Positions 1 to 8,092 of a stretch of DNA of 64,000 nucleotides are shown in pieces. The notes beneath the pieces were generated by a model. That model saw nothing but the letters and a program-made list of their open reading frames with translations. It was not told where the DNA came from and searched no databases. This DNA comes from AC-32 sp963717475. Its GTDB lineage: Bacteria; Actinomycetota; Thermoleophilia; Gaiellales; Gaiellaceae. The position numbers and the translations under genes are program-made. The stretch is taken from positions 992,001 through 1,056,000 of the forward strand of contig OY970337.1 of assembly GCA_963717475.1 (NCBI GenBank), in the 5' to 3' direction. Positions within the stretch are counted from its first letter, which is position 1; every line of letters begins with the position of its first letter.

Positions 1-63
1 CAGGATCGCGGCTGGAAGGTTCACCGGATCTCGCCGTCGGCGTTCAGCGCAAGCAACGCCTGA
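1..63 (+). CDS. C-terminal end of an unidentified protein (partial)
   Basis: Frame 1 is open from the window edge for 20 codons and stops at TGA 61-63, ending GWKVHRISPSAFSASNA. I do not recognise the family. A second stretch at 159-233 encodes a clearly related ending (GWVVHRESPSTFRAGS...), and this is why I think the frame is, or was, coding. The start and most of the protein lie outside the window, so function cannot be assigned. Confidence 0.35.
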   Translation, partial: QDRGWKVHRISPSAFSASNA

Positions 64-209
64 GCCCTTCCCGGGCGATCCGGCGAGCCGCCGGGCCCGT
101 AGTACCCGCAGAACGCTGCGCATGAAGATCGCGTAGCACGCGCGCGTCGGTCTTGAAAGATCCGGGCTGGGTGGTGCACCGGGAGTCGCCCTCGACGTTC
201 CGCGCAGGC
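4..209 (+). repeat. Pair of diverged direct repeats, 4-54 and 159-209
   Basis: Two 51-bp segments align without gaps (for example GGCTGG, CACCGG, TCGCC and GCGCA are shared at the same spacing). They keep the same reading frame, consistent with duplication of a gene end rather than of a non-coding element. The 104 bp between them shows no other feature I can name. Confidence 0.4.
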
Positions 210-233
210 TCCCTGACGATGGGCTCACACTGA
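126..233 (+). pseudogene. Diverged second copy of the preceding gene tail
   Basis: This frame opens after a TGA at 123-125 and runs 35 codons to TGA 231-233. It has no usable start codon. Residues GWVVHRESPSTF match GWKVHRISPSAF of the frame ending at 63. At the DNA level 159-209 aligns to 4-54 without gaps at roughly three quarters identity. The likeliest reading is a tandem duplicate whose 5' part is lost or frameshifted. A short chance homology is unlikely because the match is in frame and covers about 17 codons. Confidence 0.35.
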
Positions 234-235
234 GA

Positions 236-306
236 CTGCGGGGCTAGGATTCGAACCTAGACTACTCGGTCCAGAGCCGAGCGTCCTACCATTAGACGAC
301 CCCGCA
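236..306 (-). tRNA. tRNA-Gln (anticodon CTG)
   Basis: Read on the minus strand, a 7-bp acceptor stem (TGCGGGG with CCCCGCA) encloses a D arm (TCGTCTAATGGTAGGAC), an anticodon stem CTCGG/CCGAG around the loop CTCTGGA, and a T arm GGTTCGAATCC. The anticodon is CTG, read as glutamine. CCA is not encoded and the discriminator is G at 236. It diverges from tRNA-Glu at 408. Confidence 0.93.
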
Positions 307-407
307 ACGTTGTTTGCGGAGCGGCCATTCTAGCGGTCGCGGGACCGCCTTTCGTCCACGGATTCGCCCTCCTGCGGCGCACCTGCGGCTACACTGAGCC
401 TTCGCCG

Positions 408-480
408 GGCGCATTCGTCTAGTGGCCTAGGACACCGCCCTCTCACGGCGGCGGCACGGGTTCGAATCCCGTATGCGCCT
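408..480 (+). tRNA. tRNA-Glu (anticodon CTC)
   Basis: The acceptor stem GGCGCAT pairs with ATGCGCC. The anticodon stem CCGCC/GGCGG carries the loop CTCTCAC, giving anticodon CTC (glutamate). The T arm is GGGTTCGAATCCC. CCA is not encoded. It lies 22 nt upstream of the coding sequence at 502 and about 2 kb from gltX. Confidence 0.93.
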
Positions 481-501
481 CCTCAGCATGAGCTCACTCA
501 C

Positions 502-933
502 ATGAACGCGACCCTTCTCCTGGCGAACTTCGCGAAGGTCGCGGACGGGATGGTCGACGTCCAGCAGGGCGGCTGGACGCAGATCGGCCCCGGCCCGGTC
601 TCGTTCTTCGTCGCGGGCCTGGTCTCGTGCGAGTGGCACGAGACGAACCAGAAGCACGAGCTCAAGCTCGAGCTGCTGGACGCGGACGGCGGCTCCGTGC
701 CGCACCCGGAGAACGGCCAGCCGGTGGCGACCACGGCCACCTTCGAGGTCGGCCGCCCGCCCGGGACGAAGCCCGGCGTGAGGGTGCACATGCCGGTCGC
801 GGTGCCGTTCGGCGTCTTCGAGCTGACGCCTGGGCAGTCGTACGAAGTGCGCCTCTCGATCGACGCCGAGAGCCGCGACGAATGGCGCCTGCCGTTCGTG
901 GTCCGCGAGGCGCCGGTCCAGCCACCCGCCTAG
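502..933 (+). CDS. Hypothetical protein, DUF6941-like
   Basis: This 143-aa protein has no signal peptide or membrane segment. The N-terminal pattern (LLLANFAKVADG...VQQGGWTQIGPGP) and the central CEWHETNQKHELKLELLD resemble the DUF6941 family of small uncharacterised bacterial proteins. The predicted fold is mostly beta. The ATG at 502 is the first in-frame start. No partner is obvious: upstream is tRNA-Glu and downstream is the convergent peptidase, 18 nt away. The family name is from memory of the motif and no function is known. Confidence 0.7.
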   Translation: MNATLLLANFAKVADGMVDVQQGGWTQIGPGPVSFFVAGLVSCEWHETNQKHELKLELLDADGGSVPHPENGQPVATTATFEVGRPPGTKPGVRVHMPVAVPFGVFELTPGQSYEVRLSIDAESRDEWRLPFVVREAPVQPPA

Positions 934-951
934 CCCAGGGCGGGCGTTCGG

Positions 952-2463
952 CTAGACGCCGAGCTCGGCGAGGAGCGGAGTCGTGTCGAGCGGATCGAAG
1001 CCGATCCGGGCGGCGATGTCCTCGCTCAGCGGCTTGGTGCCCTCGGTGAAGAGGGCGCGCAGGCGCTCGCCCGTCTCCGCGCTCGCCCACCACTCGTCGC
1101 CGATCTCGCGCTCCAGGTAGGAGCGCAGCTGGGCCGAGCGGATCCAGGCGCGGAGGTAGTCGGCCGAGTAGAAGCCGGCGTCCATGTCCGCGAGGTAGCC
1201 GTCCGCGCGGTAGCGGACGCCCGTCGCGCCGGTCAGGCGCTCCTCGTAGCCGCCGGGAGTGCCGCCGTCCTCGCCGAAGCGGCCCCAGAAGTCGAGCTCG
1301 AACTGGAACTTGGCGACGTAGCGCCGGAAGAGCAGCGCCTCCATGAAGATCGTCGCCTCGGCGTTCTCGGCGGCTTCCTCGTCCGAGAGGCCGAAGTAGC
1401 GCGCGTGCCAGCCGGGCTGGCGCGAGATCGCCTCGACGATGTACGAGTAGATCTCCGTCAGCGCGTGGTCCCGCGAGATATTGCGGAACGTGTACGGGAG
1501 CGCCGGGTCGCAGCCCGCGTAGTGGAGCGCGTGCCCGGCCTCGTGCAGGAAGGCCTGGTAGTCGTGGAGGCCGCCCTGCGCGCGCGTGATCAGGTGGACG
1601 ATCTTCGGCGGGTCGGAGGGGATCACGCAGGCCCGCGGCGACTTCTGCGGGCGGTCGTCGAGATCGAGCTTGATGTTCGGCTCCGACTCGAGGTCGAAGC
1701 CGAGCCGCGCGAGCGTGTCCATGCAGACCTCGACCGACTTCTCCTTCGTGTAGATGCTCTCGAGCGGCGAGAGCCGGCGCATGTAGGCGGTGTGGTACGA
1801 AGACGGCGTCTCCGTGCGCTCGGGGCCGAGCAGCCGCTCGAACCAGCGCTCGCGCAGGTCGGCGTAAGCATCGGCGGCCGCATCGCTCGTACGGGCGAGC
1901 GCGGCCACGAGCTCGCGCAGCGAGATCCCCTTCTCCTCCTCGGTTCGCGCGATCGGGTCGTCGACGCCGCTGATCTCGGCTTCCATGCTCTCGCCCTCAC
2001 GGAGCACCTCCAGGCGGTCGTCGTTGAAGCCGGCGGACGTGTCGGCCGTGCGGGCGCCCAGCTCCTCGCGGTCGGCGTAGGCCTCGAGCACGGCGAGCTT
2101 CGCCTGTGCGCTCCGGAGCGGGAGCTCCTCGCCCTGGAACTCGACGCGGGCCGCAAGGATGGCGTTCTCGAGCTCGTCCTCGCGCTCGGCGAGCTCTGCG
2201 GCGATCAGGCCGGCTTCACAGGTCTTGCTCAGGCGGTAGAGCCGCTCGCGGTCCTCGCCGCCCGGAGCCTCGGCGTGCGCCTCACGGAGCGCGTCGAGCT
2301 GCTGCCGGGTGAACAGGTCGCGGTAGCGCGCGACGATCTCGGCGCGCTCGGAGACCTCCTTCTCGCCGACGCGCACGGCGCGGCCCTCCTCCGAGCGCTC
2401 GAACAGGTAGCGCTGCAGGCGGGACTCGTACTCGGTGGGTTGCAGGACCTCTGTCACGCTCAT
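952..2463 (-). CDS. M2/M3-type zinc oligopeptidase-like metalloprotease
   Basis: A 503-aa cytoplasmic protein with a zinc-metalloprotease signature HEAGH at residues 307-311 and a candidate third ligand Glu337 in ALTEIYS, the gluzincin arrangement of peptidase families M2 and M3. The N-terminal 250 residues are helical and charged, as in those families. It is shorter than classical M3 oligopeptidases (600-700 aa), and the exact family within the clan is uncertain. There is no signal peptide, so it probably trims peptides in the cytosol. It is alone on its strand; gltX lies upstream, 154 nt away, and that gap carries an inverted repeat. Confidence 0.75.
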   Translation of the reverse strand: MSVTEVLQPTEYESRLQRYLFERSEEGRAVRVGEKEVSERAEIVARYRDLFTRQQLDALREAHAEAPGGEDRERLYRLSKTCEAGLIAAELAEREDELENAILAARVEFQGEELPLRSAQAKLAVLEAYADREELGARTADTSAGFNDDRLEVLREGESMEAEISGVDDPIARTEEEKGISLRELVAALARTSDAAADAYADLRERWFERLLGPERTETPSSYHTAYMRRLSPLESIYTKEKSVEVCMDTLARLGFDLESEPNIKLDLDDRPQKSPRACVIPSDPPKIVHLITRAQGGLHDYQAFLHEAGHALHYAGCDPALPYTFRNISRDHALTEIYSYIVEAISRQPGWHARYFGLSDEEAAENAEATIFMEALLFRRYVAKFQFELDFWGRFGEDGGTPGGYEERLTGATGVRYRADGYLADMDAGFYSADYLRAWIRSAQLRSYLEREIGDEWWASAETGERLRALFTEGTKPLSEDIAARIGFDPLDTTPLLAELGV

Positions 2464-2494
2464 GGGCCGCGGAATCTACCCGACAGCCCGTATC

Positions 2495-2537
2495 TGTTTA
2501 CGGCCCCTGGGCGTTTATCGTTCGAAAACCGTAAACA
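2495..2537. promoter_or_regulatory. Perfect 9-bp inverted repeat upstream of the peptidase gene
   Basis: TGTTTACGG (2495-2503) and CCGTAAACA (2529-2537) are exact reverse complements separated by 25 bp. They lie in the AT-richer gap between gltX and the peptidase start at 2463. The arms could be an operator bound by a repressor with spaced half-sites, or the stem of a weak transcript hairpin. No clear T-tract follows, so an intrinsic terminator is less likely. Confidence 0.4.
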
Positions 2538-2617
2538 AAGTGCCGCCGCTTTTTTCGGATGAACGAGCTGCTTCCCCGGCCCACAGTCCAGTTCCGGCGC
2601 CGCTCCTGGCGCGAGTT

Positions 2618-3895
2618 TCAGCGCGCGCTCGATCCGCTGGGACCGCCGCGGCCGCTGCCGCCGATGCGCGCGAGCGACTCCTCCTTGCCGAGCAGCTCGA
2701 GGCTCTCGAACAAGCCCGGCGAGACCTTCGACCCGGTCAGGGCCAAGCGAATCGGCTGAAAGGCCTCGCGCGGCTTCAGCCCGAGCCGCTCCGCGAGACC
2801 TCGGAGCGCGGCCTCGATGCTCGAGGCGTCGAACGGCTCGACCTCGGCCAGCGTCTCGGCCGCCGCTGGGAGGACTGCGCCGTCCGTGGACGCCTGCGGC
2901 TCGGGCCGCGCGAACAGGAAGCCGGCAAAGCTCGGAAACTCGGCGAGGCGCGCGATCTTCTCCTGGACGAGCGGCGCCGCCCTGCGGATCAGCTGCTCGT
3001 CCCAGTCGTAGCCCTGCTCGCGCAGGTACACGATCAGCGCGTCCGCGTACTCCTCGGCTGACATCGCGCGCAGGTAGACGCCATTCATCCAGTCGAGCTT
3101 CGCGTAGTCGAACGCGGCCGGGCTCGGCTGCACGCGGCCGAGATCGAAGCGTCGGACCAGCTCCTCGCGGCTCATGATCGTCGTCTCGCCGTCGGGCGCC
3201 CACCCGAGCAGCGCGAGGAAGTTCATCAGCGCCGGGGCGACATACCCGTCGTCGCGAAACTCCTTGACGGTCACCGCGCCGTGACGCTTCGAGAGCTTCT
3301 TGTTGTCGGTGCCGTTCACGTTCGGGACGTGCGCGTAGACCGGGACCTCGGCGCCGACCGCGCGGATGATGTTGATCTGCTTCGGCGTGTTCGAGATGTG
3401 GTCTTCGCCGCGGATCACGTGCGTGATGCCGTCCCAGACGTCCTCCATCGGCGAGGCGAAGTTGTACGTCGGCCGGCCGTCGGTGCGCACGAGCACGAGG
3501 TCCTCGATCGTCTCGTTCGGGACCTCGATGCGGCCGCGCACGACGTCGTCCCAACCGGTCGTCCCCTCGTCGGGCATGCGGAAGCGGATCGCGCCCTCGT
3601 CCTCGTAGGCCTTGTCTTCGGCGACGAGCTTCCGCGCGACCTCGGCGCAGTGCTCCATCCGGTCGAGCTGGAAGGTGACCTCGCCGTCCAGGTCGAGGCC
3701 CAGCCAGCGAAGCGACTCCTGGATCTGGTCCGTCGCCTCGGCGACCTCTCGGCTCGTATCGGTGTTCTCGATCCTGAGGCGGAACTCGCCGCCCTCGTGC
3801 TGCCGAGCGAACAGCCAGTTGAAGAGCGCTGTCCGCACGTTGCCGATGTGCAGCAGGCCCGTCGGGCTCGGGGCCATGCGGACGCGGACGCTCAT
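2618..3895 (-). CDS. gltX: Glutamate--tRNA ligase
   Basis: A class I aminoacyl-tRNA synthetase that charges tRNA-Glu with glutamate. The Rossmann-fold signatures are visible: PSPTGLLHIGN with HIGN at 16-19 (HIGH motif) and KLSKRHGA at 200-207 (KMSKS motif). At 425 aa it is shorter than many bacterial GluRS (470-490 aa); the C-terminal anticodon-binding region is compact and ends in a Gly/Ser-rich tail. Genes for tRNA-Glu and tRNA-Gln lie 2-3.5 kb away. Many actinobacteria lack GlnRS and use a non-discriminating GluRS plus GatCAB, so this enzyme may charge both tRNAs; that is inference. It starts 17 nt from the divergent gene at 3913. Confidence 0.97.
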   Translation of the reverse strand: MSVRVRMAPSPTGLLHIGNVRTALFNWLFARQHEGGEFRLRIENTDTSREVAEATDQIQESLRWLGLDLDGEVTFQLDRMEHCAEVARKLVAEDKAYEDEGAIRFRMPDEGTTGWDDVVRGRIEVPNETIEDLVLVRTDGRPTYNFASPMEDVWDGITHVIRGEDHISNTPKQINIIRAVGAEVPVYAHVPNVNGTDNKKLSKRHGAVTVKEFRDDGYVAPALMNFLALLGWAPDGETTIMSREELVRRFDLGRVQPSPAAFDYAKLDWMNGVYLRAMSAEEYADALIVYLREQGYDWDEQLIRRAAPLVQEKIARLAEFPSFAGFLFARPEPQASTDGAVLPAAAETLAEVEPFDASSIEAALRGLAERLGLKPREAFQPIRLALTGSKVSPGLFESLELLGKEESLARIGGSGRGGPSGSSAR

Positions 3896-3912
3896 GCGAC
3901 TAGCGTACTCGC

Positions 3913-4947
3913 GTGACCGAGCGGGTCCTGACGCAGCGCGAGCTCAACCGGACGACGCTGCTGCGCCAGCTGCTCCTTCGGCGCGAGCGGCTCTCGCCCG
4001 TGCGAGCGATCGAGCGGCTCGCTGGATTGCAGGCGCAGCTCGCCTCGTCGCCCTACCTGGCCCTCTGGGCTCGGGTCGAAGGCTTCGAGCGAGCGGCACT
4101 CGAGCGGGCGCTCCGGCGGCGGACCGTCGTCAAGGCGCTCCTGATGCGCGCGACGCTGCACCTCGTCTCGGCACGGGATCTGCCGTACTTCGACTCGGCT
4201 GTGCGCGAGGCGCGGACGTCGGTGCGAGCCCGGGGGACGGAGCGTCCGCCGGACGCGCTCGTCGAACGCGCTCTCGAGCTCACACGCGAGCAGCCTCGTA
4301 CGCGCAGGGAGCTGATGGAGGCCATCGGGCTCGATCCGCGCACGCAGGATCCGTACGAGATCCGAAGGTACTCCTGGGTCGTCGCGCTCGCCCGCCTCGA
4401 GCAGACGCCGGAGTGCGCCTTCTACGGCTTCCGCGGCTCTCCGCTGTACGAGCCCGCCGACCACGCCCACCCGCCGTTCGCCGAGGCCGCCGAATACGCC
4501 ATCGCGCACTACCTCGCCGCGTTCGGGCCCGCCACGCGCGCCGACGTCTCGCAGTGGAGCGGCGTCCCCATCCGCGACCTCGCCCCCGGCTTCGAGCGCC
4601 TCCGCGTCCGCTCCTTGCGCGACGAGCAGGGCCGCGAGCTGCTCGATCTCCCGCGCGCGCCGCTGGCGCCGGCCGACGCGCCCGCGCCTCCCCGCCTCCT
4701 GCCGCGCTGGGACGAGCTGCTGCTCGCGCACAAGGACCGCACCCGCGTCCTCCCCGACGAATACCGGAAGACGGTCATCCACAAGAACGGGGACGTGCAG
4801 CAGACGTTCCTGATCGACGGGACCGTCGCCGGGCTCTGGCGCGTGGAGGGCGAGCGGATCGCGCTCGAGCCGTTCGCTCGTCTCCCGAGAACGGTCAGGC
4901 GCGAGCTCGAGGACGAGGCCGCCCGCCTCGCCGCCTGGCTTCGCTAG
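3913..4947 (+). CDS. Winged-helix DNA glycosylase of the YcaQ/AlkZ (HTH_42) family
   Basis: 344 aa starting at GTG 3913. The N-terminus (RELNRTTLLRQLLLRRERL...LAGLQAQLASSPYLALWAR) is typical of the HTH_42 family, whose characterised members excise alkylated or cross-linked bases. A Q-x-Q motif (LQAQ) sits early in the protein, where AlkZ/YcaQ enzymes carry their catalytic glutamines. The winged-helix repeats and a beta-barrel-like C-terminal part (YRKTVIHKNGDVQQTFLIDG) follow. The endonuclease IV gene begins only 9 nt downstream, so a glycosylase/AP-endonuclease repair operon is likely. The substrate cannot be read from sequence. Confidence 0.85.
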   Translation: MTERVLTQRELNRTTLLRQLLLRRERLSPVRAIERLAGLQAQLASSPYLALWARVEGFERAALERALRRRTVVKALLMRATLHLVSARDLPYFDSAVREARTSVRARGTERPPDALVERALELTREQPRTRRELMEAIGLDPRTQDPYEIRRYSWVVALARLEQTPECAFYGFRGSPLYEPADHAHPPFAEAAEYAIAHYLAAFGPATRADVSQWSGVPIRDLAPGFERLRVRSLRDEQGRELLDLPRAPLAPADAPAPPRLLPRWDELLLAHKDRTRVLPDEYRKTVIHKNGDVQQTFLIDGTVAGLWRVEGERIALEPFARLPRTVRRELEDEAARLAAWLR

Positions 4948-4956
4948 CGTCAACGC

Positions 4957-5862
4957 GTGCTCCTCGGCGGCCACTGCTCCGGTGGGATCAAGAAGGCGCT
5001 CGACAACGCGCACGGGTTCGGGATGGACGCTGTGCAGCTCTTCGCGCAGAGCCCGCGCACCTGGCGCTTCCCGGAGCACGATCCTGCCGACCTGGAGAAG
5101 TTCAAGCAGCGGCGCGAGGAGCTCGGCATCCAGGCGGTCACCGTTCATGCCCTCTACCTGCTGAACCTCGCGAGCCCGAAGGACGAGTTCTACGAGAAGA
5201 GCGTCACGACCCTCCGCTCCACGATGGACGCGGCCTGCGCGATCGAGGCCGACGCCGTCGTGTTCCACGTCGGCTCGCACATGGGCAGCGGCTTCGAGGC
5301 GGCCCTCGAGCGGGTGGTGCCGGCGCTGCGGCTGTGCCTCGAGCGCTGCTCGGAGACCACCTGGCTCTGCATGGAGAACTCGGCCGGCGCCGGCGGCACG
5401 ATCGGCCGCTCCCTCGACGAGCTGGCCGCCCTCTACGAAGCGCTCGACCAGCACGAGCGGCTCGGGGTCTGCCTCGACTCGTGCCACCTCTACGTCTCCG
5501 GCTACGACGTCACGGATCCCGCCGAGCTCGACCGCGTGGTCGCCGAGCTCGACGAGCGCATCGGCCTCGACCGCCTGCGCTGCCTGCACGTGAACGACTC
5601 GAAGGCGCCGCTCGGCTCGAACCGCGACCGGCACGACAACATCGGCGACGGCCTCCTCGGCGAGAAGCTCGGCGTCTTTCTCGGGCATCCGAAGCTGCAG
5701 GGGCTCCCAGCGCTACTCGAGGTCCCTGGGCGTGACGGCCACGGGCCCGACGCGGAGCAGATGGAGAAGCTGCGCGCGCTCTACGCGCGAGCTACGAAGC
5801 GATCCGCGCGATCACGCGGAACGAAGGCTCGCCGACCGGCAGCTCGTGGAACTCGGGGTTGA
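4957..5862 (+). CDS. nfo: Deoxyribonuclease IV (AP endonuclease)
   Basis: 301 aa from GTG 4957. A TIM-barrel zinc enzyme that cleaves DNA 5' to abasic sites. Visible family blocks include GGHCSGGIKKAL, QLFAQSPRTW, VHALYLLNLASP, VVFHVGSHMGSG, MENSAGAGG, LGVCLDSCHLYVSGYDV, HVNDSKAPLGSNRDRHDNIGDG and LLEVPGRDG, which contain the His, Glu and Asp zinc ligands. The last 35 residues are a basic Arg/Ala tail that runs 71 nt into the convergent gene at 5792. It is translationally close to the upstream glycosylase and probably processes the abasic sites that enzyme makes. Confidence 0.95.
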   Translation: MLLGGHCSGGIKKALDNAHGFGMDAVQLFAQSPRTWRFPEHDPADLEKFKQRREELGIQAVTVHALYLLNLASPKDEFYEKSVTTLRSTMDAACAIEADAVVFHVGSHMGSGFEAALERVVPALRLCLERCSETTWLCMENSAGAGGTIGRSLDELAALYEALDQHERLGVCLDSCHLYVSGYDVTDPAELDRVVAELDERIGLDRLRCLHVNDSKAPLGSNRDRHDNIGDGLLGEKLGVFLGHPKLQGLPALLEVPGRDGHGPDAEQMEKLRALYARATKRSARSRGTKARRPAARGTRG

Positions 5863-6244
5863 CGCAGCCGAGCTCTTCCAGCCGGCTCTCGTAGCACGGC
5901 TCCACCTCGGCGCGGCAGAGCGGCAGCGGCGGCGCGGTCGCCCTGAGCGCGCCGAAGCCGCTGCGACCCGACTCGGCAGCGCGGAGGAGATCGAGGTCGA
6001 TGTGTGCGTCGTACACCCGCTGCATGCAGCCGACGTACGTGTGGCCGAACTCCTCGAACGAGTAGAGGAACGGACAGCGGCGCTCGAGACATGCGCCGGG
6101 GTAGACGACCTTGTCGCAGTGCACCTCGCAGCGACGGCACTCGGCCTCGTCCTGCGGGCGCAGCGGCAGCTCGCTCGGACGCACCGCCGCCTGCTCGCGC
6201 ATCTGCATGACCTGATTGTGGTCGCTGCGAGGCGCGCTCCGCAA
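5792..6244 (-). CDS. Cysteine-rich protein of unknown function
   Basis: This 150-aa protein has nine cysteines: C36, C39, C43, C52, C57, C73, C110, C117 and C127. The pattern C-x2-C-x3-C-x8-C-x4-C suggests a metal or iron-sulfur site; the block CPFLYSFEEFGHTYVGC is strongly hydrophobic and aromatic. I know no named family with this pattern. There is no membrane segment or signal peptide. Internal Met13 or Met15 could be the true start. Its 3' end overlaps nfo by 71 nt tail to tail. Coding potential looks real because the protein is compositionally balanced, unlike the opposite frames. Confidence 0.6.
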   Translation of the reverse strand: MRSAPRSDHNQVMQMREQAAVRPSELPLRPQDEAECRRCEVHCDKVVYPGACLERRCPFLYSFEEFGHTYVGCMQRVYDAHIDLDLLRAAESGRSGFGALRATAPPLPLCRAEVEPCYESRLEELGCVNPEFHELPVGEPSFRVIARIAS

Positions 6245-6299
6245 GACTTGACAAGTCCGGCGAGCGGGGGTAGGGCGCGAGCCGGCCGGTCGAGCAGGG

Positions 6300-7019
6300 T
6301 CAGCCGAGCAGGCGGCGCGCGACGTTGAGCACGTCGAGCTGCGTGAAAGCCTGGTGGTCGGGCTCGGCGCCCTCGGGGTGCTCGTCCGCGCGGAACCAGA
6401 GCGCCTGCACCGTCGTCATCCCGAGCTCGCCGGCGCCGCGGACGTCCTCGTAGAGCCGGTCGCCGACGAAGAGCGCGTTCTCGGGAGCCGCGCCCAGCGC
6501 CTCGAGCGCGCGCTCGAAGATCCGCGGGTCAGGCTTCCGGAAGCCGACCTCCGACGAGAAGACGGCGAAGTCGAGCCGGTCGGCGAGGCCCATCTGCTCG
6601 AGGTCTCGGTGGAGGAGCCAACCCGGGTCGAAGGCGTTCGAGACGAGGCCGAGCTTGAGCCCGCGCTCGCGCAGCGACTCGAGCAGCGCGTGCGTGTTCG
6701 CCGCGAGCCTGCGCGCGGGCTCCCAGGCCTCGTGCTCCGCCTCGAGGAAGCGGCCCAGCGCCTCGTCGTCGACCTCCAGGCCGAACTCGCGCAGCAGCTC
6801 GCGGATCAGCCCGGGGTACTCGATCTCCTCGATCGTGCCGGGCGTCCAGAAGAGCGGCTCGTAGTGCTCGCGGAAGTGCTCCGTCAACGCGGCGACGTCC
6901 GGCAGCTCGCCGTTGCCGATCGCCGCGAGGCCCGCGCGGTGGCCCACGGCCACGAGCTCCGGGTCGTACGCGAACTCGATCAGCGTGTCGCCCCAGTCGA
7001 AGAGGACTGCTTCCAACAC
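6300..7019 (-). CDS. HAD-superfamily phosphohydrolase
   Basis: 239 aa from GTG 7019. All four HAD motifs are present: DWGDTL (nucleophile and acid Asp) near residue 9, VSNAF, the Lys of RKPDP, and FVGDRLYED with the metal-binding Asp. A helical cap lies between motifs I and II, as in subfamily IA (phosphoglycolate phosphatase and haloacid dehalogenase relatives). The substrate is undetermined. It is divergent from cax, 19 nt away. Confidence 0.9.
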   Translation of the reverse strand: MLEAVLFDWGDTLIEFAYDPELVAVGHRAGLAAIGNGELPDVAALTEHFREHYEPLFWTPGTIEEIEYPGLIRELLREFGLEVDDEALGRFLEAEHEAWEPARRLAANTHALLESLRERGLKLGLVSNAFDPGWLLHRDLEQMGLADRLDFAVFSSEVGFRKPDPRIFERALEALGAAPENALFVGDRLYEDVRGAGELGMTTVQALWFRADEHPEGAEPDHQAFTQLDVLNVARRLLG

Positions 7020-7038
7020 CGCTCGCTAGGCTAGCGCC

Positions 7039-8092
7039 GTGGGCCGGAAGCTCCTCTGGGCGTCGCTCGGTCTGGCCCCCATCGCCATCGCCGTCCGCTA
7101 CGCGACCGACGCCGGCGATGTCGCTCTCTTCGTCCTCTCCGCGGCGGCGCTCATCCCGTTGGCCTGGCTGATCGGCGAGGCGACCGAGCACGCGGGCGAG
7201 CACACGGGCCCGGGGATCGGGGGCTTTCTGAACGCGAGCTTCGGCAACGCGCCGGAGCTGATCATCGCGCTGTTCGCGGTCTCGGACGGTTTGCCCGAGG
7301 TCGTTCGCGGGTCGCTGATCGGCAGCGTCGTCTCGAACCTCCTGCTCGTGCTCGGGCTCGCCGTGCTGGCAGCCCGGGACGAGCGCCGCGGGATCGACCG
7401 GCTGCTCGATGCTCACGCAGCTCGGGCTTGTGTTTGCCGCCGCGCTGCTCTTCCTCGTGCCCTCCGTCCCGGGCTGGCACGGCGACCCCGAGCGGCACTC
7501 GCTCGCGGTCGCGACCGTGCCCGTTGCGATCGTGCTGCTCGTCCTCTACGGGGGCGTGACGGCGTGGGGCCTTCGCCGCCACCGGCGACACCACCGGGAA
7601 AGCGGCGCGGAGGCCGGCGACGCCTGGACCCTGCCCGCCGCGCTCCTCACGCTCGGCGCGACGACCGTCGTGACCGCGCTCGTCAGCGAGATCCTCGTCC
7701 ATTCGCTCACGACGTTCGCGCACGACGTGCACCTCTCGCAGTTCTTCGTCGCGATCGTGATCGTCGCGATCGTCGGCAACGCGGCCGAGCACGGCGGCGC
7801 CATCGTCCTCGCCCGCCGCGGCGGGAACCTGCGGCTCGCGTCCGAGATCGCGGTCTCGTCGAGTGCCCAGGTGGCGGTGCTGGTGACGCCGGCCGTCGCG
7901 CTGCTGTCGTGGGTCGTCGGGCCGGCGCTGCCGCTCAGCTTCCGCCCGATCGAGCTTGCGGCGCTCGGCGGCGCGGCCGTCGTCGTCGCGCTCTCCCTGC
8001 GCGACGGGCGCGCACCGCGCTGGGAAGGGACCATGCTCGTGGGGTTCTACGCGGTGGCCGTGATCGCGTTCTACTTCGCGGGCGACCGCTAG
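7039..8092 (+). CDS. Calcium/proton antiporter (Cax), frame broken once
   Basis: GTG start at 7039. The product is a multi-pass cation exchanger that exports Ca2+ against H+. The first alpha repeat has GGFLNASFGNAPELI and the second has AIVGNAAEHGGAIVLA, the paired GNxxE motifs of the family. The first 120 codons are in one frame and the rest (MLTQLGLVFAAALLFL...) in the next. Removing one base at about 7401-7408 restores 351 codons, the normal length, and reads RGIDRLSMLTQLG. A sequence error or a fresh pseudogene are both possible; I favour error because the rest is intact. It ends 4 nt into the convergent hydrolase. Confidence 0.85.

Noticed and set aside
3612..5735. Very long open frame on the plus strand across gltX, the glycosylase gene and nfo
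   Set aside because: It is antiphase to three clearly identified genes, and its translation is Arg/Ala-rich without motifs.
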